A DNA stretch of 64,000 bases from Cytophagales bacterium (lineage in GTDB: Bacteria; Bacteroidota; Bacteroidia; Cytophagales; Thermoflexibacteraceae). Position 1 is the stretch's first letter, and each line of letters opens with the position of its first letter. Positions 1 to 11,400 of the stretch are shown here, one piece after another. The stretch is from assembly GCA_013299115.1 (NCBI GenBank), contig JAAFKA010000006.1, positions 124,001-188,000 on the forward strand, written 5' to 3'. A model generated the notes under the pieces. The model saw nothing but the letters and a program-made list of their open reading frames with translations, was not told the DNA's origin and ran no database searches. The translations under genes and the position numbers were made by a program.

Positions 1-19
1 GTAGTATGGATTAGTTGTG

Positions 20-91
20 TTAAGTTTATTGTTATTTTATTCGATTTATCCTGCACCGCAAAAGTGTCAGATAATTAGGTTTAATTACTTA
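20..91. repeat. Degenerate third copy of the ~107 bp MITE
   Basis: The stretch AAAAGTGTCAGATAATTAGG followed by TTTAATTACTTA matches the right half of the element at 20646-20752 with only a few changes, in the same orientation. The left half is much less conserved. The rest of 1-323 holds no gene that I can support; it contains the hairpin at 230-263 and AT-rich sequence leading to the GSCFA gene. Confidence 0.5.
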
Positions 92-229
92 CTTTAAATC
101 TTACTAGTTTACTAATTGAAAACTCACTAAATTACTACTTGCAACTTTATAGCATTTTTGCCTAAAAGTAATGATTTTTCTTATAAAAATTTTGATAATT
201 CGAATAATTGTGTGAAAATAGGCAATAAA

Positions 230-263
230 AATTACTTACCAAAAATAAATTCGGTAAGTAATT
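230..263. other. Hairpin upstream of the GSCFA gene
   Basis: AATTACTTACC and GGTAAGTAATT form a perfect 11 bp stem with a 12-base loop, about 60 bases before the GSCFA start. It could be a terminator of an upstream transcript or an operator; there is no clear U-tract, so the role is not resolved. Confidence 0.4.
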
Positions 264-323
264 GTTAATCAATAGTTTAAACCTAATAGGTTTAGAATAA
301 TTATTATACTACATTTCCAAAAA

Positions 324-1343
324 ATGATGCCCATCAAACTACAAACTCCTGTCGAATGTAGCCCTTCGCCACACAAAATTGATTGGCAAAGTCCGCTGTT
401 ATTAGTTGGTTCTTGCTTTAGCGATGAAATAGGCAAGTTATTGGATGTCAATCATTTTAAGACCTTAATCAATCCTTTTGGTGTTATTTTTAATCCACTT
501 ACTTTAGTCGATTTATTGCAAACTTGTATCCACAAACAAGTATTGCCTGCTACTACTTTTGACTATCGTGCCGACTTACATTTTAATTATTGGCTACATT
601 CATCTTTTTCCAATCCATCTGCAACAGCTTTGCAACAGCAAATTGCTTTGCAACAACAGAAAATAAGAGAATATTTTTTGGAGACCCATACAACAAATAG
701 TCGTTTTTTGCTTTTAACCATGGGGACAGCTTGGGTTTATGAACTTCAAAATCCACGCCTTTTGGTTGCAAATTGTCATAAAATGCCTGCCAACAGATTC
801 CAAAAGAGGCTGTTGAGTGTAGCAGAAATAGTTGATAGTATCAAAAAATTATATACTTTTTTACCCATAGACACCCAACTGGTGCTAACAGTAAGCCCTA
901 TACGCCACCTAAAAGATACTTTGCCTCTCAATGCAGTAAGCAAAGCTACGCTACGGTTGGCTTGCCATGAGCTGTGCCAAACATTGGATAGGGTGCAGTA
1001 TTTTCCTTCGTATGAATTGATAACAGACGAGTTGCGAGATTACCGTTTCTATGAGGCTGATATGTTGCACCCCACCAAACAAACTGTTCAGTTTATCTTT
1101 GATAAGTTTTGTTCCTGCTTTTTAAGCCCAGCTCACCAGCAAATTTTGGCACAGTGGCAAAAGATTAATACCCGTTTGCAACACCGACCTTTGCACCCCA
1201 ATACAACTAACTATCGTGAGTTTTTGCAAAATTTATTAACAGATTTAGAAAAAATGACTGAAATAAATTTGCAAAAAGAAATAGAGCAAGTACGTTTAGC
1301 TTTAAGTTGTGTAGCAACCATCAAGGAAACTTCGGAAACTTAG
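324..1343 (+). CDS. GSCFA domain-containing protein
   Basis: The protein has 339 residues. Near its N-terminus it carries GSCFSDEIG, the block that names the GSCFA family, and it contains the later family blocks [11 protein letters not shown] and [18 protein letters not shown] proteins are widespread in Bacteroidota and have an SGNH/GDSL-hydrolase-like fold; their substrate is not established. The Ser of GSCFS is the likely nucleophile and HPTKQT near the C-terminus could supply the His (inference). Two ATGs are adjacent (324 and 327) and either could start. The 3' end overlaps the convergent menB gene by 23 bases. There is no signal peptide, so it is probably cytoplasmic. Confidence 0.88.
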   Translation: MMPIKLQTPVECSPSPHKIDWQSPLLLVGSCFSDEIGKLLDVNHFKTLINPFGVIFNPLTLVDLLQTCIHKQVLPATTFDYRADLHFNYWLHSSFSNPSATALQQQIALQQQKIREYFLETHTTNSRFLLLTMGTAWVYELQNPRLLVANCHKMPANRFQKRLLSVAEIVDSIKKLYTFLPIDTQLVLTVSPIRHLKDTLPLNAVSKATLRLACHELCQTLDRVQYFPSYELITDELRDYRFYEADMLHPTKQTVQFIFDKFCSCFLSPAHQQILAQWQKINTRLQHRPLHPNTTNYREFLQNLLTDLEKMTEINLQKEIEQVRLALSCVATIKETSET

Positions 1344-2142
1344 AAAAATCTGGTTTGCGTTTTTCCAAAAATGCTTTTTTGCCTTCTATTGCTTCTTCTG
1401 ACAAGTAATAAAGCAAAGTGGCGTTGCCAGCCAACTCCTGAATACCTGCTTGTCCGTCGAGTTCGGCATTGAAAGCACATTTGAGCATACGCAATGCCAA
1501 CGGAGATTTTTCGAGTATCTTTTTGCACCATTCTATTGTGGTTGCCTCCAACTGCTCTACGGGTACAACTTTGTTTACCAAGCCCATTTGCAAAGCATCT
1601 TGGGCATCATAGACATCGCAGAGAAACCAGATTTCTCTTGCTTTCTTTTGCCCCACCACACGAGCCAAATAAGAAGCACCAAAACCACCATCGAAACTAC
1701 CTACTTTGGGTCCTGTTTGCCCAAATTTTGCGTTGTCGGCTGCTATGCTAAGGTCGCATATCACGTGCAGCACATGACCTCCGCCAATAGCCCAACCTGC
1801 CACCATTGCAACAACAGGTTTAGGAATAGAACGGATAAGTTTTTGCAAATCCAATACATTCAAACGAGGTACGCCGTCTTTGCCTACATAACCTCCTTTA
1901 CCTCGCACACTTTGGTCGCCACCACTGCAAAAAGCCTCGTGTCCTTCGCCTGTCAAAACGACTACACCAATTCTGTCGTCATAACGGCAGTGGGTCATGG
2001 CATCTATCATTTCCATGACGGTCAATGGAGTAAAGGCGTTGCGTTTGGCGGGTCGGTTGATAGTGATTTTGCCTATGCCTTCAAAATACTCAAATTTGAT
2101 TTCTTCGTAAGTCTTGATTGACTCCCAAGCAACTGTGGACAT
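1321..2142 (-). CDS. menB: 1,4-dihydroxy-2-naphthoyl-CoA synthase
   Basis: This 273-residue crotonase-fold enzyme closes the second ring in menaquinone synthesis, turning o-succinylbenzoyl-CoA into 1,4-dihydroxy-2-naphthoyl-CoA. Diagnostic blocks are [35 protein letters not shown] (oxyanion-hole region) and [19 protein letters not shown]. The last carries Gly where type II enzymes have Asp, so it resembles the bicarbonate-dependent E. coli type. Length is normal for MenB. The other visible menaquinone gene is the isochorismate synthase at 53143-54390; the pathway is therefore scattered. The gene lies downstream of deaD in the same direction, but two long perfect palindromes separate them, so co-transcription is unlikely. 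The stop overlaps the convergent GSCFA gene. Confidence 0.96.
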   Translation of the reverse strand: MSTVAWESIKTYEEIKFEYFEGIGKITINRPAKRNAFTPLTVMEMIDAMTHCRYDDRIGVVVLTGEGHEAFCSGGDQSVRGKGGYVGKDGVPRLNVLDLQKLIRSIPKPVVAMVAGWAIGGGHVLHVICDLSIAADNAKFGQTGPKVGSFDGGFGASYLARVVGQKKAREIWFLCDVYDAQDALQMGLVNKVVPVEQLEATTIEWCKKILEKSPLALRMLKCAFNAELDGQAGIQELAGNATLLYYLSEEAIEGKKAFLEKRKPDFSKFPKFP

Positions 2143-2195
2143 AAATCTTAGTGGTAAATTTTTGGTTGTAAATTGTAAATTTCCTGATTCAAACG

Positions 2196-2230
2196 TAGCT
2201 ATCAGGTGGCTTTAAGCCACCTGATAGCTA
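2196..2230. repeat. Perfect palindrome (17 bp stem)
   Basis: TAGCTATCAGGTGGCTT and its exact complement are separated by a single base. It lies between menB and deaD, 19 bases from the second palindrome. It looks like a mobile hairpin repeat of the REP type rather than a simple terminator, because there is no loop and no T-tract on the strand used by deaD. Confidence 0.7.
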
Positions 2231-2249
2231 TATTTTTACGCTGAATAAA

Positions 2250-2293
2250 CTTTTCCGTAGTGTAGGGGTTGCAACCCCTACACTACGGAAAAG
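2250..2293 (-). terminator. Perfect 44 bp palindrome after deaD, likely transcription stop
   Basis: The sequence from CTTTTCCGTAGTG to its complement is a 22 bp perfect inverted repeat with no loop, beginning about ten bases after the deaD stop. It would form a very stable hairpin in the deaD transcript. Termination is inferred from position; a REP-like origin is equally possible. Confidence 0.5.
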
Positions 2294-2303
2294 AAAAAAT
2301 TGC

Positions 2304-4046
2304 TTAATTTGCCAATTCTACGGTTACTTTTTTACCTTTGATGGCATTTTGGTTCATCACTTTTATCACGTTTTTTACTTCGGTTTCAGGCACTTCTACA
2401 AAAGAGAAATTTTCCATAATTTCGATTTCGCCTATGTCTTTTCCTCTGATTCCTGTTTTGGCAGCAAAAGCACCGACAATATCAGATTTGCCTACATTGT
2501 GTTTTTTGCCTAAACCGACAAACAGACGAGTCATTTTTTGGTTGTTTTCTCCTCTGTTGTAGCTTCCTCTGCTTTCTCTGTTGCCTTCTCTATCTCTGCT
2601 GTTTCTGTCCGAGAAATAGTTACCTGTTTTTTCTCTTTCGAAACCTCTTTCTCTTTCAAAGCCTCTTTTGTTTCCTCTGTCGCCGCTGTCTGTTCTTTCG
2701 TAGCTGCGAGTTTCGGAGAAGTCCATGTCGGCTGCTAAGTTTTGTTGCAAATCTCCCAAATACAACCGCATAAGGGCAGCTATAATTTGTTTTGGGTCTT
2801 GAATTTCGGCTGTTATTTTGGCAACCATTTGGTCGTATTGTTTCAAATTTGCCCCTTCACTGCCATTTACTTCCTCTTTGATTTGTTCAATAAAGTTTTC
2901 TTGGCGTTTTTCCAAAATGCTGGCTACATCAGGCACTTGCACTTTGGTAATTTTGGTTTTCATAAACCTTTCTACCTCTTGCAATTTGAATCTTTCTTTT
3001 TGCGTGAGCAAAGTGAAAGACATACCTTTTTTGCCTGCTCTACCTGTACGCCCTATTCTGTGTACATAATATTCGTAATCTTGGGGAAAATCGTAGTTAA
3101 ATACGGCATCAACGCCTGAAACGTCTATCCCACGTGCAGCCACGTCTGTTGCCACCAAAATATTGACTGTGGTGTTTCTGAAACGTCCCATCACCATATT
3201 GCGTTGGGTTTGTTTCATATCGCCGTGCAAACCTTCGGCATTTAAGCCTCTTTTTTGCATTTCATCTACTAAGGTATCTACTTGCAACTTGGTATTGCAA
3301 AAAACCAACATCAATTTCAGTCCGTAGTATTCTATAAAACGGCACATGGCTTCGGTTTTTTGTTGTTGCTTGATGTTTACATACAACTGCTCTATGTTAG
3401 CTGCTGTAACTTCGCTGCGGGCTACGCGTACTTGTTCGGGCTGCGTTTGGTATTGGCGAGCAATAGACAAAATAGCTGGCGACATGGTAGCCGAAAACAA
3501 CAAAGTTTGTCTTTCATCGGGCATTTGTTGGAGAATATGCTCTATGTCTTCGCGGAAACCCATATTGAGCATTTCGTCTGCTTCGTCAAGGACTATGGTT
3601 TGGAGTTTGTCCACTTTCAAAGTTCCTCTATTGAGGTGGTCTATCACCCGACCTGGTGTGCCTACTACAATGTGAACACCTTTTTTGAGTTGAAAAAACT
3701 GTCTTTCGTAAGAGTCGCCACCGAAAATGGTTGCAATGAACAAATCGGGAATGTATTTGGTGAGTTTTTTAAACTCCCCTGTAATTTGTACCGCCAATTC
3801 TCTGGTTGGGCAAAGCACTAAGGCTTGGGTGTGTTTTTGCAGGGTATCAATTTTTTCAATCAAAGGAATACCGAAGGCTGCCGTTTTGCCTGTTCCTGTT
3901 TGGGCTTGCCCCAAAACATCTTTGCCACTGAGGGCAACAGGAATAGCTTGTGATTGAATAGGAGTGGCTTCTGCAAAGCCCATGTCCGCAACTGCTTTTT
4001 GTATTTCGTCAGACAGTTGCAACTCGTCAAATCTTAAATTTGTCAT
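2304..4046 (-). CDS. deaD: DEAD-box RNA helicase with DbpA-type RNA-binding tail
   Basis: This 580-residue protein is an ATP-dependent RNA helicase of the DeaD/CsdA type, acting on structured RNA in ribosome assembly and cold adaptation. Motifs are in order: Q motif near PIQSQAIP, Walker A AQTGTGKT, DEAD in VLDEADEMLNMG, SAT in LLFSATM, and HRIGRTGRAG. After the helicase core comes a charged, Arg/Gly/Glu-rich linker (about residues 440-500) and then a C-terminal DbpA-type RNA-binding domain beginning RLFVGLGKKHNVGKSD. The TACCTTTG promoter box at 4247-4254 implies a leader of nearly 200 nt, as is common for cold-shock helicases. deaD is the best name, though RhlE/CshA-type alternatives are close. 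Confidence 0.93.
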   Translation of the reverse strand: MTNLRFDELQLSDEIQKAVADMGFAEATPIQSQAIPVALSGKDVLGQAQTGTGKTAAFGIPLIEKIDTLQKHTQALVLCPTRELAVQITGEFKKLTKYIPDLFIATIFGGDSYERQFFQLKKGVHIVVGTPGRVIDHLNRGTLKVDKLQTIVLDEADEMLNMGFREDIEHILQQMPDERQTLLFSATMSPAILSIARQYQTQPEQVRVARSEVTAANIEQLYVNIKQQQKTEAMCRFIEYYGLKLMLVFCNTKLQVDTLVDEMQKRGLNAEGLHGDMKQTQRNMVMGRFRNTTVNILVATDVAARGIDVSGVDAVFNYDFPQDYEYYVHRIGRTGRAGKKGMSFTLLTQKERFKLQEVERFMKTKITKVQVPDVASILEKRQENFIEQIKEEVNGSEGANLKQYDQMVAKITAEIQDPKQIIAALMRLYLGDLQQNLAADMDFSETRSYERTDSGDRGNKRGFERERGFEREKTGNYFSDRNSRDREGNRESRGSYNRGENNQKMTRLFVGLGKKHNVGKSDIVGAFAAKTGIRGKDIGEIEIMENFSFVEVPETEVKNVIKVMNQNAIKGKKVTVELAN

Positions 4047-4061
4047 GTTGTTGGATAAAAA

Positions 4062-4083
4062 TTAACCTTATCAATTCGGTTAA
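4062..4083 (-). promoter_or_regulatory. Hairpin in the deaD leader close to the start codon
   Basis: TTAACC and GGTTAA can pair 16-38 bases before the deaD ATG, in the ribosome-binding region of the transcript. The stem is short (6 bp), so it is only a candidate for a thermosensitive or helicase-dependent translation control element. Confidence 0.25.
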
Positions 4084-4246
4084 CAGAGTTCACAAATTAT
4101 GCAAGACAAGATGACAAATGATTGACAAGTACAGGTGAGCTAACTTTTTAGGCTCATATACTGTTGTGGTAGCACACTTCCGAACTCCGAACTTTATTAT
4201 TTGCAATAAAAACTAATTGACAAGATTAAAGGTCGTAATTTTTTTG

Positions 4247-4254
4247 CAAAGGTA
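4247..4254 (-). promoter_or_regulatory. -7 box of the deaD promoter
   Basis: On the minus strand this reads TACCTTTG, an exact match to the Bacteroidota TAnnTTTG consensus. A start about seven bases downstream would give deaD a leader of about 195 nt. It diverges from the promoter at 4299-4306. Confidence 0.65.
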
Positions 4255-4298
4255 GTGAAAATAAATCAAATGACAAATAAACTACAAATATTATTTTA

Positions 4299-4306
4299 TA
4301 TCTTTG
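4299..4306 (+). promoter_or_regulatory. -7 box of the Rpn-family nuclease promoter
   Basis: TATCTTTG matches TAnnTTTG and lies 22 bases before the ATG at 4328, giving a short leader. The -33 element is not clear. Confidence 0.6.
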
Positions 4307-4327
4307 CAGGAATCACTTTAATCCAAT

Positions 4328-5140
4328 ATGCTTGGTAACTTAGATAACGAAGTAATTTTCAAGAAAGCCTTTACAGACCCCACTGTTTTCAAGGCTTTTG
4401 TGCGTGATATTTTGGGTATTGAAGTGGAAATTGGAAAGATAGAAACCGAAAAGAAGTTTGAACCAAAAATTGGCTATATTGACTTCGAATTGGACATATT
4501 TGCAGAAAGTATAGACAAACGTATTTGTATTGAAATTCAACGCATAGAATACGACAGCCATTTTGACAGGTTTTTGCACTATTTCCTAATGCTTATTGCA
4601 GAACAACAAAAAAGTAGCAAGGAATATAGCATAGAGAAAACTGTTTACGTGATTGTGGTTTTAACAGCACCTTACAAAATTAGCGAAAAAAATGGCAAGC
4701 CTATTCTCGATGAGGTTTTGCTTTTGACACTCAATCCGCAAACTTTACAGGGTAAAATCAGAGATTTGTATGGGCATCAGTTTGTTTGTTTAAATCCAAA
4801 TCACCCCAATTCAGAAACCCCACAACAGATAAGAGATTGGTTAGATTTAATTTACCAATCTATTCACAGCCCTGAAAGACCTGTTTTGAATACAAAAAAC
4901 GAAGGAATTAAGAAGGCGGTGGAGTTAATAAGTTTTGAAAATTTGACACACGCAGAACGGACAAAGGCAAAGAATAAAGAGGCTGCAAAAATTGTTTTGA
5001 CAAAAGAAAGAATGGCAGAAAAAATTGAAATTGCTAAGAGTCTGTTGCAAACTTCTTTGTCAAATCAAGAAATAGCCAAACACACAGGTTTAACAACCGA
5101 ACAAATAGAGGGCTTGCGTAACGAAAAAAAAGACTATTGA
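4328..5140 (+). CDS. Rpn-family PD-(D/E)XK nuclease / transposase-like protein (copy 1)
   Basis: This 270-residue protein begins MLGNLDNEVIFKKAF and shows the Rpn (PDDEXK_2, transposase_31-like) pattern: the acidic pair in FELDIFAES, then CIEIQRIEYDSHFDRFLHYF. Rpn proteins of E. coli are DNA endonucleases that promote RecA-independent recombination; here activity is inferred. The C-terminal LSNQEIAKHTGLTTEQIEGLR segment looks like a helix-turn-helix. A second copy on the opposite strand at 56005-56841 shares the start, core and tail. A TATCTTTG promoter box lies just upstream. The gene is followed by short palindromic repeats, not by a partner gene. Confidence 0.85.
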   Translation: MLGNLDNEVIFKKAFTDPTVFKAFVRDILGIEVEIGKIETEKKFEPKIGYIDFELDIFAESIDKRICIEIQRIEYDSHFDRFLHYFLMLIAEQQKSSKEYSIEKTVYVIVVLTAPYKISEKNGKPILDEVLLLTLNPQTLQGKIRDLYGHQFVCLNPNHPNSETPQQIRDWLDLIYQSIHSPERPVLNTKNEGIKKAVELISFENLTHAERTKAKNKEAAKIVLTKERMAEKIEIAKSLLQTSLSNQEIAKHTGLTTEQIEGLRNEKKDY

Positions 5141-5165
5141 AAGTTCAACAACTGCGAGGTTTGCA

Positions 5166-5370
5166 TTATTTTCCCTACGTTGCACGTAGGGCTATTGGTG
5201 TTCAACCCTTTCAGGGTTGTAAGTTGCATCTTAGCTTGACAGCATTGGACTTAACCCGATTGAATAAAACAAAATCCCAAAACCATTCCCAGCCCAATAT
5301 TCCCAATTCAAACAAGATTACAGGATTAAAAAAATTCAAAATTCAAACAAGATTACAGGATTAACAGGAT
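5166..5370. repeat. Short palindromic and direct repeats between the Rpn gene and the giant T9SS gene
   Basis: CCCTACGTTGCACGTAGGG and CAACCCTTTCAGGGTTG are two adjacent palindromes, about 5174-5221. After them CAAACAAGATTACAGGATTA occurs twice (near 5309 and 5344), the second followed by a further ACAGGATTA. A reading frame of 75 codons crosses them but appears to be repeat-derived, so I do not call a gene here. Confidence 0.65.
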
Positions 5371-5400
5371 TAAAAAAAAAATCATAATTCCTAACTAAAA

Positions 5401-8400
5401 ATGTTTTATCATTACACCCAAACTCGCCGACAAATCTCTGCATTTTCGGCTCTGTTGCTGACCTTGCTGGTGGCTTGGTCGCAGCCTTTGTTTGCTCAAT
5501 TCAATTCTGCAAACTACACCTATAACACACTCACAACAGGCTCGTTGGGGCAAGACAAAGATGCCAATGCCTTGGATATGTCCACAGGCACAACGCAAGC
5601 AGTGGCTGCGGGTTTAGACAATAACAACAGTGGAGGTAGTCCTATCAATATAGGCTTTACTTTTTGGCTGATGGGCAACACCTACACACAATTCTCCACA
5701 AGTGATAATGGAATTGTGCAGTTGGGGAGTACGGTTGTTAGTTCAGCAACCTATAATGTGGGATTAGGCACGGTTGCTTCGCCTCGTATAGGGGCTTTTG
5801 CGGGAGATTTGCGAGTGGGTACAGATGGTAAAGTGCATTACAAATTGTTTGGTACTGCCCCAAACAGGGTATTAGTCATAGAGTATCAAAATATGAGTTT
5901 ACTTTATGTTACCCCTGCTGCTGTGGGCAATGGCACTTTTCAAGTCCGTTTGTATGAAAATGGAAGTATCATAGAATTTGCTTATGGTTCTATGTTTAGA
6001 AATTCGGGAACAAGTGCTGCTAACAGTCAGCAAGTTGGTATTGGTTTTGCTACTAATAGCACTGCGGGAAATTTTGCTTACATTACTTCGGCTACACCTA
6101 CTAACACCACCACAGGCACTTTTACCCAACAACCCTACACCCTTAGCACCAATATTGCGAACTTGCACACCACCACAGAAGGTAGTCGAAGGATTTTTAG
6201 TTATACACCCACTACTTCCGTTGCTGCTCCTTCTGCCTTGACTTTTACACCTTATGGTACGCAAATGCAGGTGAATTGGACACCGCCAACCATTACCAAC
6301 GAAAGAGCATACAAAGTTTATTATTCTTTGGACAATGTTGCGTTTACTTTGGGTGCAACTGTAAACGTAGGCACAAACACCGCCTTAGTTTCAGGCTTAA
6401 CTTTTGATACCAATTATTTTTGGCGTGTTACTTCGGCAACCGAAGGTGGCGAATCTGCCCCTGCCACAGGCACGCAAGCCACATTGAATACACCTATTGC
6501 CTATACTTGGAATGCAACCTCTGGCACTGCTGATTTTCAGGTAGCAAGCAACTGGACACCTAACCGTACTGTAATTGACAACACAGATGTTTTGCGTTTT
6601 GCAAACGGAGGCACACCCACAGCCAATAATATTCCTACACAAAGTTTCAGAAAATTGCGTGTAACAGGAAATACTGCTGTAACACTCTCGCCAACAGCAA
6701 CAAATACACTTACCCTCATTGGCGATGGCACACCCGATGCCGAAATTTCGGTTGATGCAGGTTCTACTATCAATCAATCTACCAATTTGAGCATTAACAC
6801 AAGTGCTGGCGTACCCGACGAACAAGTGAGCATAGCAGGTACTTGGAATGTGGCTGCTTCGGCAACTTTAACCCTCACTAACCTCAATGCAGGTGTTGCC
6901 AATATTACAGGCACTGTCAATAATGCAGGAAGTGTTACCTCAAACACTGCTGCTGCCATTTTTCAAAGTGGCGGTATTTATAACCACACCCAAAATGCTG
7001 GTGCTGTAATGGCTGCTACTTGGAATACAGGCTCGGCTACGAACATGACAGGACTTACAACCACAGCACCATTATTTGGACTAAATCAAACTTTCTACGA
7101 TTTTAATTGGAATTGTGTGGGGCAAACTACCACTATCAATATAAGTAATACAGCAATGACTGTTGCCAATAATTTTACAATTAGCAATACAAATGGTTTT
7201 GCTTTGCGTTTAGCAGGGGCAAGTAATACCAATATTACTGCAAAAAATGTAAGTATTTTAGCTACGGGGATATTAAGTATGAGCAACGGAGGCATAGGCG
7301 TAGGCACACTAAGAGTTTCAGGTACTTTCAACGCTGCCACAGCTATTGCCAACGGAGGAGGTACAAACAAAGGTTTCATAGAATTTAATGGCACAACTGC
7401 CCAAATCCCAAGTTTTGCAGGAGTAAATGGCACAAACTCTGTTTCTTTGCGTATCAACAACCCCGCAGGTGTAGCACTAAGTAGTACGCCAGCTTTTGTT
7501 ATCAATGACGACTCAACGATGGACATGGTGCAAGGAAGTTTTACAGGTACACTTAGTTATGGCACAACAAGTGCTACACTTTCTTACACAGGCTCAGCAG
7601 CCCAAACCATTGGCAATGAATTGCCAACAGTTTTACCACCTGCCATAACAATAATCAATAACTCGGCGGGTGTAACCTTGCCTTTTTCTCGTAGCACAAA
7701 CACCTTAAATTTAATAGCAGGTATTCTTACTGTCAATACAGGCAGCACGATGTCTATTTTAGGCACAATAGGAGGTAGTATTATGGGTGGAGGTGCAACT
7801 AACTATGTGAGAGGGACTTTATCTCGGCGTTTTGGTTTGGGTAGCACGTCTTACTTCTATCCTGTCGGCAAAGCAACTTATAATCCTTTGACTATCAGCA
7901 GTGTTACAACCTCAGCCACTGCCACAGTATCGGGTACAGTAGAAGTTTTTGACGTAAACAGTGGAGGTACGCCAGATTTTACAACAGTTGGCAATTTGCA
8001 AAACCGTTATTGGGCTTTGACTTTGGGCGGAACAGTAGCAAATTTTACTTCTACCTCGCAAATTACTTTGCAAGAAACAGCACCTATTGACAATACCACA
8101 CGCATAGCACGCAGTTTCACGCAAACAGGCACATACACAAGTGTATCTAATGTAGGCACATTGTCAAGCACCATTAGCTCCACCACAGGTATTAGCAATG
8201 CCAACGCAAATTATTTCTTTGCTTTGGGCTTAGACAATGTTTACACAGCTACTGCCCAATCGGGAAATTGGTCTGACGTAAACACATGGGTAGGTGGCGT
8301 AGTACCTAACAGCACAGCCAAAGGTGCAATTATCCGCAACGGACATACTGTTACCCTTGACAATAATTTTACAGCCAATAGTTCCATTATTCAGGTGGGT

Positions 8401-11400
8401 GGTAGCTTAGTTGCCAATGCAAACACCCTAAACATACAACCTGCATCAGGCAACAACGCAACTTTGACAGTAAACGGAGGACTAACCATTGGCGGCGGCA
8501 CTATCAATGTGCTGGGCAATGTAGATATTTCGGGTGCATCAGCTGCATTTACCCAAACTGCGGGCTTGTTGAGCATAGACGGCAATGGTGGTGTGGGAGT
8601 AAGTGTAGCACAAGGCACACATTTGTTTAATATTACCAACTGCACTGCTATCAATGGTTCGGGAGGAACTATTAGAATTATTGACCCTCCCCTCTCTACT
8701 TATACAGCAAGTACAACCAGAGCTGTAAGTATTGGTTTGAACATTGCCCCTACTGCCTTGTTTTTCACAGGCACACATACTTTTGAGTTTGGCGATGGCA
8801 CAAGCACCACCGCAGGCAATACCGATGGTTTTGTGATAGATACCTACGTTGGTAGTATAGGTACAAGAACAGGACTGAACAATGTTACAGTCAATGCAGG
8901 AAATCCCGCAGGAAGATGGGTAACTGGCACTTATTGCACTTCTTGTGCCACTACTATTTTAGGTACTTTGACTATCAATAGTGGTTCAGAATTTAGACAT
9001 ACCCTAAGCACAGCAACGCTAAACGTAGCAGGAAATGTAATGAATAGCGGTACATTTACTTGCGACAAAACAGTAACCTTTGCAGGTGTAAGTCCAACAG
9101 GAGGCACAGCACCCGCAGCCAACGCCCAGACTGTTTCGGGTGGTGGTGTATTCCGCAATTTAGCAGCCTCGCCTACTGCCAATTTTGCAAGTATTGCTTT
9201 CAACAACACCAGCACAGGTGGCGTTACGTTCAATATTGGCAATTTCAATTCTTGGGGAACTATAACTTTCACCGCAGGAAAAGTTAATTTGAGTGGCAAT
9301 ACATTTACTTTGGGTATTAGCACAGTATCAAGAGGTGCATTAACCTACACCGCAGGAGGTTTTGCCAATGGCACTTTCACCCGTTGGGTAAGCACTATCG
9401 AATTACCAACTTCTGCACCCACAACGCCTAATTTTCCCTTTGTGGCTTTGTCTAACGGAGCAGACCGCAGTGTGTTTTTATTCAGGTCGGCAACAGGTAG
9501 TTTAACAAGTGGCACAATCAGTGTAAGCCACACAGACGCAACAGGTTTCACTCCTCGTGCCATATTTGAAACTTGCGACACAGGCAGCAACGGAACTTGG
9601 AATTTCAACAACGGAAACAGTTTAAACCCCACAGGTGGAGCAACTTTTTCGGCTAATATTCGGGCTTATCAAATGGTTTCTATCAATGATGCTGCCTTAT
9701 TGCGTATGCTGGAAAGTACAGGCAGCACTGTAAGAGGTACACACGCAACTTCTTCGGGAACTGTAACAGCACCCATTATTTCACGCACAGGGTTAGTTTT
9801 GGCAGATATTACCAACATCACATATAGCCTAAACACCCAAGCAGCTAACACCAGCAATACCATTGTTTCGGCAACTTCGGGCAACTGGACAACTCCTGCA
9901 ACGTGGGTAGGTGGCGTAGTACCAACCAATGCAGATGAAGTACAAATTTTGGCAGGTCATAATGTAAATGTAGATGCCAACGGACAAGCAGCAGCCTTGA
10001 CTATTCAGGTGGGTGGTACTTTGACGCACACCACCAATGGCGTAGTTTTAGATATTGCCAAAACAGGCAGAAATGACAGCTACTTAGTCAATAAAGGCAC
10101 ATTAACAGTTGGAGGTAATGCAGCCACTACGCTAAACCTAAATGGTTATGTATTGATAGAAAATGGTGCAAACTTTACGCAGTCCAACGGAACTATCAAT
10201 GTGGACGGCAACAGTGGCACAGCAGCCACCAGTGTACCAAATACTAACGATATTTTTGCGTGGGGAATAGGTACAGCAACAGCCACTCGGTACAACACAG
10301 GCACAACCACCCTCACAGGTGGGCAAATCAACATCATAGACCCTCACGCCATTACCACTGCACCCATAGCCTCTGCACAAGGACACAGTTTTGCATACAG
10401 AAGTGATAACAACTTAAACGCCAATCCTGCCCACACCTTGCAGTTTGGCGATGGAACATCTACCCAAGCAGGTGGCAATACAAGTGGCTTTACTTACAGC
10501 TACTTTGCATCAGGTGCAGGTAGATTTGCAAGTGGTAATTTCATTGCCAATGGCACAACCTCAGCAGCAAACAGATTGGTAACAGTTTTGGGTACTACCA
10601 GTTTTGGTATTTTGGGCAATTTCACTACAACTGCTAATAGCACTTTTAACACTGGACTAACTATGAATGTTGGGGGCAATATCAATAATGCTGGTACAAC
10701 CACAATTTCAGGCATAGCAAGTTTGAATATGAGTAATTTGATTAGTGGTGCAAATAGTTCGGTTACTATTCCTCAAACTATTACCAGCACAGGAACTTTG
10801 ACGATTGGTTCAGGTGGTTTGCAGCTTGACAATACAAGTGCAGGTGGCGTAACCTTAAATAACAATATAACCACGCCGAGTTTGACATTGAGCAATGGGA
10901 TTGTCTATACTGGTGCAAATACTTTGACTGTTAATGGTGCTATTTCTGGTGGTACTGCTACTAACTATGTCAATGGAAAATTAGCACGTGTTTTTCCATT
11001 CAGTGGAATAACTTCCCGTGTTTTTCCTGTTGGCAAAGGAACTTACAAACCTGTTGATTTTGAAGTAAATGCTAGTGGACTTGGAAATCCAATAGTGCAA
11101 ATCGAAGTTTTTGATAGCAATGCAGGAGGCACAGCCGATGGCACAGTGGTTGGCAGTTTGGCAACCAATCGTTATTGGAAAGCAGATGTTATAAGTAGTT
11201 TGCTCGATATAAACTCCTACAAAGTTACCTTAGCGGAAACTCTAACAGCACCCGATAACCGAATTAACGTAGCCAGCACAGCAGCAGGTACTTATACCAA
11301 TGTAAATACCACAGGCACAGGGACAGGGAGTTCTATTATAAGCAATGCAGGTTTAGTACCCACAGCCAGCAATTTCTTTGTGATTTCCTCTGTTTCGCCA

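Noticed and set aside
1450-2121. 223-codon plus-strand frame inside menB
   Set aside because: It is the antisense shadow of a well-supported menB gene, with no start context and an unusual Cys/His-rich composition.
5137-5364. 75-codon frame after the Rpn gene
   Set aside because: It starts with TTG, and its codons read through two palindromes and direct repeats. The translation looks repeat-derived, so I keep it as repeat DNA.
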